Shown piece after piece: positions 35,681-39,190 of a stretch of DNA of 39,190 nt. Origin of the DNA: an uncultured Cytophagales bacterium (GTDB lineage: Bacteria; Bacteroidota; Bacteroidia; Cytophagales; UBA9547). The notes beneath the pieces are model-generated. The model saw only the letters and a program-made list of their open reading frames with translations, was not told the origin of the DNA and did no database searches. The first letter of the stretch is position 1, and each line of letters starts with the position of its first letter. Where the stretch lies: assembly GCA_945957555.1 (NCBI GenBank), contig CAMFLX010000029.1:1-39190 (forward strand). Reading direction: 5' to 3'. Both the position numbers and the translations under genes were made by a program.

Positions 35681-37258
35681 TTATTCCTTCACAATCATCT
35701 CACTCCAAGTACCAAGATGCAGTCTGTAAACACCTTTAGAAAGTGTACTTAGGTCCAGCTGACCATCACTATTAGGCTGTACCTGCAAAGGCATGCGCCC
35801 TGTAAGATCCCATATTTGCACTGGTTGCCCTATATCCTGTGGATACTTGAGATATAAGATATCTTTAAAAGGTTTCGGATAAGAGCTATAGGTATTTTCT
35901 AGACCATCGACCGCCTCAAGGCCACTCGTGAGAGCTTCTTGGAGATCCAATACATAAACCTCCCCATCTTTAAAATTGGCGATCACAAAAGAAATACTAT
36001 CGCCCACTACAGCGACATTGCCGCTATCTACTGCAATAGGGCTCCGCAAAGGACTGTTTTGGTCAACCAATGTGCCTTTGGGGATCTGAGAAAGCTTATA
36101 CCCCAACTTAGTGCCACTCGTATAGGGATAGTTTTTTATTTTCAAAGTTACAGTAGCGATTTCCTTACCTGCATCCTGTGGATAAATCAGCGCGCCATTA
36201 CCTGCGGAGAAGTAACGTCCCAACAATACGCGCATTTCTTTCAAGGCATCGTTCTTACTCGCTAATGCAATGCTTTTGGCAGTATTACTCTGTGCAAATA
36301 TTTTCTTACCGTCGAGCATTTCGGCATAACTCCTATATACCCAATATACAGGTAAGGTAGTGGTTTCGTCATAAGACAATAAACCATTCAATCCATAGTC
36401 GCACCCAGACCATGTGTGGCCACCATCATTGTGATTGCCCCAACAGGCGGTATTGGCCCACGATATATTAGACTTCTCCAGCTGATACAACCAAGCCAAC
36501 CTAAATGCGGGTACTTGGTGTGTGGCCGAAGGAGAATACTCGTTGATATGGATCTGCAAATCGCCCCAAGTTGGATGCTGTGCTATTCTGTTTTTAAAAT
36601 CGGCAATATGAACCGCCATGCTATCGGGCAACCCAAACTCATGCCACGAAATAGCATGCAACTTTACACTCTGTGCTGCTAGAAGATCCAATAAATTGCT
36701 AAATCCAGGACCATCATAGTAGTTCAAACTAGGGCCGACCATCTTTAATGACTTATCTATATTCATCAAGATATTATGCGTTCTTACAAAACACTCTATG
36801 AGTTGTAACGAGGTCCCCGACCAATAGTAGGAGTTATCTGGTTCGTTCCAAACGTCCCAAGTTGTGGGTGCAATATTATTGAGCAAAGTGGCTTTTACAA
36901 GTGTATCTACATATTTTTCGTATTCAGCCCAGTTGAGCCAAGGCTTTGCGTTGGCATAGCCACCTTTGTATTGTGCATAAAAATCGCTGATCACCAAACT
37001 TGTGTTGATGCCTAAACTATCTGCAAAGACTTGGGTATTGTTCCAGTTGGCATTTCTCCAAAACTTGGGCTTGAGCGCCTTTAGATTGGTCATTCCTTGG
37101 GGACTTCTCTGGAGGGCGGTTTTACCATGTATAAAACCAGTATAGTTATTGAAGGCACCCGAATCTAAAGTGGCGTCGATCCGAATCTGTTCTTGGGCTT
37201 GCAAGGTATACCCCATTAATAGAACTACAAAAAGCATAAAAGCTGTACAATTGCGCAT
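35681..37258 (-). CDS. Secreted GH-A clan glycoside hydrolase with T9SS sorting domain
   Basis: The 525-residue protein starts with a signal peptide (MRNCTAFMLFVVLLMGYTLQAQ). A TIM-barrel-type catalytic domain shows the clan GH-A pair: WDVWNEPDNSYYW with the acid/base Glu at 139, and QIHINEYSPSA with the nucleophile Glu at 240, about 100 residues apart as in GH39-like and related families. A following beta-rich region is typical of GH39-like and GH30-like enzymes. The last 70 residues (YPKPFKDILYLKYPQ...GVYRLHLGTWSEMIVKE) are a T9SS sorting domain, so it acts outside the cell or on its surface. The polysaccharide substrate is unknown, and no SusCD pair or other carbohydrate genes lie beside it. 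The gene is bracketed by dispersed repeats. An upstream ATG at 37265-37267 would add three residues. Confidence 0.83.
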   Translation of the reverse strand: MRNCTAFMLFVVLLMGYTLQAQEQIRIDATLDSGAFNNYTGFIHGKTALQRSPQGMTNLKALKPKFWRNANWNNTQVFADSLGINTSLVISDFYAQYKGGYANAKPWLNWAEYEKYVDTLVKATLLNNIAPTTWDVWNEPDNSYYWSGTSLQLIECFVRTHNILMNIDKSLKMVGPSLNYYDGPGFSNLLDLLAAQSVKLHAISWHEFGLPDSMAVHIADFKNRIAQHPTWGDLQIHINEYSPSATHQVPAFRLAWLYQLEKSNISWANTACWGNHNDGGHTWSGCDYGLNGLLSYDETTTLPVYWVYRSYAEMLDGKKIFAQSNTAKSIALASKNDALKEMRVLLGRYFSAGNGALIYPQDAGKEIATVTLKIKNYPYTSGTKLGYKLSQIPKGTLVDQNSPLRSPIAVDSGNVAVVGDSISFVIANFKDGEVYVLDLQEALTSGLEAVDGLENTYSSYPKPFKDILYLKYPQDIGQPVQIWDLTGRMPLQVQPNSDGQLDLSTLSKGVYRLHLGTWSEMIVKE

Positions 37259-37424
37259 GGCTATCATTTATATTATCAAGGCTAAATTACTAAATCAAAT
37301 TAAAATTTTAAGCATTAAGCGTGAGGACTTATGAAGGGTTTTGGATGTTGGGCGGGGAACCTTTGCCAAAGATCAAACCTTGAGTTCCTTTAGCGGGCAC
37401 AGCCCTAACATGATCGAACAGCAG

Positions 37425-37478
37425 TTTCAATTGCCACGGGTTTCAACCCGTGACACAAAAATCCAAATTAGCTTTAGC
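37425..37478. repeat. Dispersed palindromic repeat, copy B
   Basis: The core CACGGGTTTCAACCCGTG (37435-37452) is followed by ACAAAAATCCAAATTAGC, close to copy A at 35339-35397 and in the same orientation. Upstream flanks also share a ...CCAAAG...AAACCTT segment. Confidence 0.7.
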
Positions 37479-37534
37479 ATTAACTAATCCTCAGTTCGTC
37501 GCGCTTAAACTGAGAATAGGTGGTTTGAACGATT

Positions 37535-38179
37535 TCATGTCCATTTTTTGAGTTTTGGGTGATTTTTATTGTGCTCTAACAATTCCAGTATCTCCTTTTT
37601 CATTAGTCCAACGATACTCTTTCCCAATAAAAAAACAGAAGTGGAGCCTAATTCTGGATGAGTATAATCAGTTCCCTTAAATTTTTTTTCAGAATTGTCA
37701 TTTGCATTTATGATTAAATGTTGATGAATGTTTGAATCAAAACCTCCAGAAACTTTTTTATTAATATATTCTTTCCAATTTTCGGGAGGTGGTGCTGCTT
37801 CGATATTGAAGAAATGGAAGTAGAGCCAAACCTCAAAAGAGGGGTTGCTGACTACAACATTAAATCGTTTCCGTCCACATTCAGTTAAGAAATCATGTAA
37901 CACCCATCTATCAGTGTCGACAACAAACCATACTTCGTCAATCTTCTCTTTTTTCCTTTCCCTTAAAACCTCTATCGCTTGACTAAGGATTCTAATTGGA
38001 GCAGACTGACTTTCATTTGGAGGAAACACTTCGATTTTCAGTCGAGATGATTTGGCCTCAAAGAATTCGAAATAATCTTTTTCCCTATTCTTGCCCTCAC
38101 AAAATACGAAGATCAACTTTGCATCTCTATGAGGAAGAAAATCTTTATATTTTATTCCAATTTTATTAGGGTCCAGCAT
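37535..38179 (-). CDS. rloB: RloB-like TOPRIM-type protein of an RloA/RloB (AbiL-like) defence pair
   Basis: The 214-residue protein carries the RloB pattern. LIFVFCEGKNREKDYFEFF (residues 22-40) holds the conserved first Glu of a TOPRIM-like fold. VWFVVDTDRW (83-92) has the paired Asp D88/D90, and SNPSFEVWLYFHF (111-123) is the family signature. TOPRIM folds bind divalent metal and cut or manipulate nucleic acid, so this is the presumed effector. It starts 5 bp after the ATPase gene on the same strand. RloA and RloB were first noted as genes linked to type I restriction loci, and the lactococcal abortive-infection system AbiL has the same ATPase plus RloB pairing. The direct role in defence is inferred from family and arrangement. 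Confidence 0.85.
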   Translation of the reverse strand: MLDPNKIGIKYKDFLPHRDAKLIFVFCEGKNREKDYFEFFEAKSSRLKIEVFPPNESQSAPIRILSQAIEVLRERKKEKIDEVWFVVDTDRWVLHDFLTECGRKRFNVVVSNPSFEVWLYFHFFNIEAAPPPENWKEYINKKVSGGFDSNIHQHLIINANDNSEKKFKGTDYTHPELGSTSVFLLGKSIVGLMKKEILELLEHNKNHPKLKKWT

Positions 38180-38184
38180 ACTTA

Positions 38185-39190
38185 TTAGTTTAAAAGAGTT
38201 TTTATATCGCCCAAAAAAGGAATGGCGCCATATCTTCCTTGTAAATATCCAGATTGTATATCCTTTGTATGATGAATTGGATATGAGCTTAATGGATAGA
38301 TTTCGGTAGAGTAATCATCCTTCTTTTCCGCAAACCAAATTTCGTCTTCCCTAAAAAGTTTTAGGTCTAGCAGATTTGATTCATGCGTAGTGAAGATCAA
38401 TTGTCCTCCAATTCCGTTGGTTTCAGAAAAGTATTTTAAGATATTTTTAATCATAACTGGATGGAGACTACGCTCTATTTCATCGATGATTATTACTTTT
38501 TCAGTTTCCATCATACTCAAAAACATGGGAGCAAGTTCTATCAATCGTTTGCTACCATCGGACAGCTCCTCTATTTTAAAATATTCAACTATATTTAATT
38601 TGTTAGTTTGTGTAATAGAGACTTGCCCTTCATAATACTTATTATGGACGATATCCTTAATAATCTTATCCTGTTCACTGGTTTGAACAACCGAAAATTT
38701 ACCCTCAGTGTTATTGATAATCTTATCAAAAATATCTTTCGGAAGCTGGCTTTTAAGATTCTCCGCTGATATTTCATTATTTATAAAATTAACATTTGAA
38801 ATTCCAAGGTTGAAACTTTCTATGAGTGAAACCATTTTTTTTTCAAAAAGCAAGTCATCGTTAGAATCTTTCATCGCGATCTTCCTCAAGTGAAAACCCG
38901 TAAAGTCAGGTTTTGATGAAGGGAATAATACAATTACATGAGAATCGAACCACTCAAATACCTTTTTGAGTGGTTTTGCAAATTCATCATTTCCTTTATA
39001 ATCCTGTCCATTTCCAATAAAATACAAGAAAGAGATTTCGTCTCTCAAGATCGCACTGAAAAATTCTGCCTGATCTTTATATTGATCATCAAGGAAAGAG
39101 ACTTTGCTCTTTTTTGCCCCTTTTTTCCTCAAAAATAGGTTAAGATAATTTTCATTCACTTTTTGAAAAAGACCTTCCTCTATGATCTGG
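38185..39190 (-). CDS. rloA: RloA-type AAA/ABC-like ATPase, 5' end cut off by the window
   Basis: The reading frame has no stop between its first visible GTG (39157-39159, read as MNENYLNLFL) and the window edge. The last 10 codons read QIIEEGLFQK, so it clearly continues leftward in the protein. The visible 335 residues contain the C-terminal half of an OLD/AAA_15-type ATPase. These are a signature-like LSDGSKRLIEL, Walker B VIIIDEIERSLHP, and the TTHESNLLDLKLF switch, ending in GRYGAIPFLGD. No Walker A is present, which must lie upstream of the window. RloA is thought to control its RloB partner, whose gene starts 5 bp after this stop. Confidence 0.85.
   Translation of the reverse strand, partial: QIIEEGLFQKVNENYLNLFLRKKGAKKSKVSFLDDQYKDQAEFFSAILRDEISFLYFIGNGQDYKGNDEFAKPLKKVFEWFDSHVIVLFPSSKPDFTGFHLRKIAMKDSNDDLLFEKKMVSLIESFNLGISNVNFINNEISAENLKSQLPKDIFDKIINNTEGKFSVVQTSEQDKIIKDIVHNKYYEGQVSITQTNKLNIVEYFKIEELSDGSKRLIELAPMFLSMMETEKVIIIDEIERSLHPVMIKNILKYFSETNGIGGQLIFTTHESNLLDLKLFREDEIWFAEKKDDYSTEIYPLSSYPIHHTKDIQSGYLQGRYGAIPFLGDIKTLLN

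Noticed and set aside
35532-35739. Two short overlapping frames of about 65 residues
   Set aside because: They are read from palindromic dispersed repeats and the end of the glycoside hydrolase gene.

Overview
The window is a chromosomal stretch from a member of the Bacteroidota, probably a Cytophaga-, Chitinophaga- or Saprospira-like lineage. The evidence is AT-rich intergenic DNA, almost no Shine-Dalgarno sequences, a TAnnTTTG promoter element, five proteins ending in a type IX secretion (T9SS) sorting domain, several signal-peptidase-II lipoproteins, and Ig-like modules of the type first described in Cytophaga hutchinsonii.

Layout. 1-4110: a small membrane protein, a structured repeat-rich intergenic block, then a compact Septu-like anti-phage operon (ATPase PtuA, HNH-like PtuB) with a class I methyltransferase 13 bp behind it. 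4130-5785: a LamG/T9SS surface protein and a lipocalin-like lipoprotein. 5912-13486: housekeeping genes (ligA, a DinB-fold protein, a membrane J-domain protein, a Bax-inhibitor-1 family protein, an Lrp/AsnC regulator, gmk, asnS). 13863-23897: one 10-kb gene for a 3344-residue secreted mosaic protein made of kelch-like repeats, about 25 Ig-like modules, an LRR block and a T9SS tail. 24049-26987: a tandem pair of periplasmic proteins sharing an LPP20/FlgT_N-like fold. 27156-31335: a candidate 30-residue membrane peptide, an LRR/T9SS protein, a calcium-binding TSP3/T9SS protein and a lipoprotein. 31524-35264: a GNAT-dctA operon, then a LysR-GNAT operon divergent from a rhodanese. 35265-37534: a GH-A-clan glycoside hydrolase with a T9SS tail, bracketed by dispersed palindromic repeats. 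37535-39190: rloB and the 3' part of an rloA-type ATPase gene that runs off the window.

How it fits together. The two ends carry ATPase-plus-effector defence modules (Septu-like and RloA/RloB, AbiL-like). The middle is housekeeping plus an accessory set of surface proteins that would be exported by a T9SS encoded elsewhere. No T9SS machinery, tRNA, rRNA, CRISPR array, transposase or reverse transcriptase was seen. The most interesting items are the Septu-like operon with a reduced-cysteine HNH protein and a linked methyltransferase, the RloAB pair, the giant mosaic protein, the tandem LPP20/FlgT-like pair, and the repeats that bracket the glycoside hydrolase.
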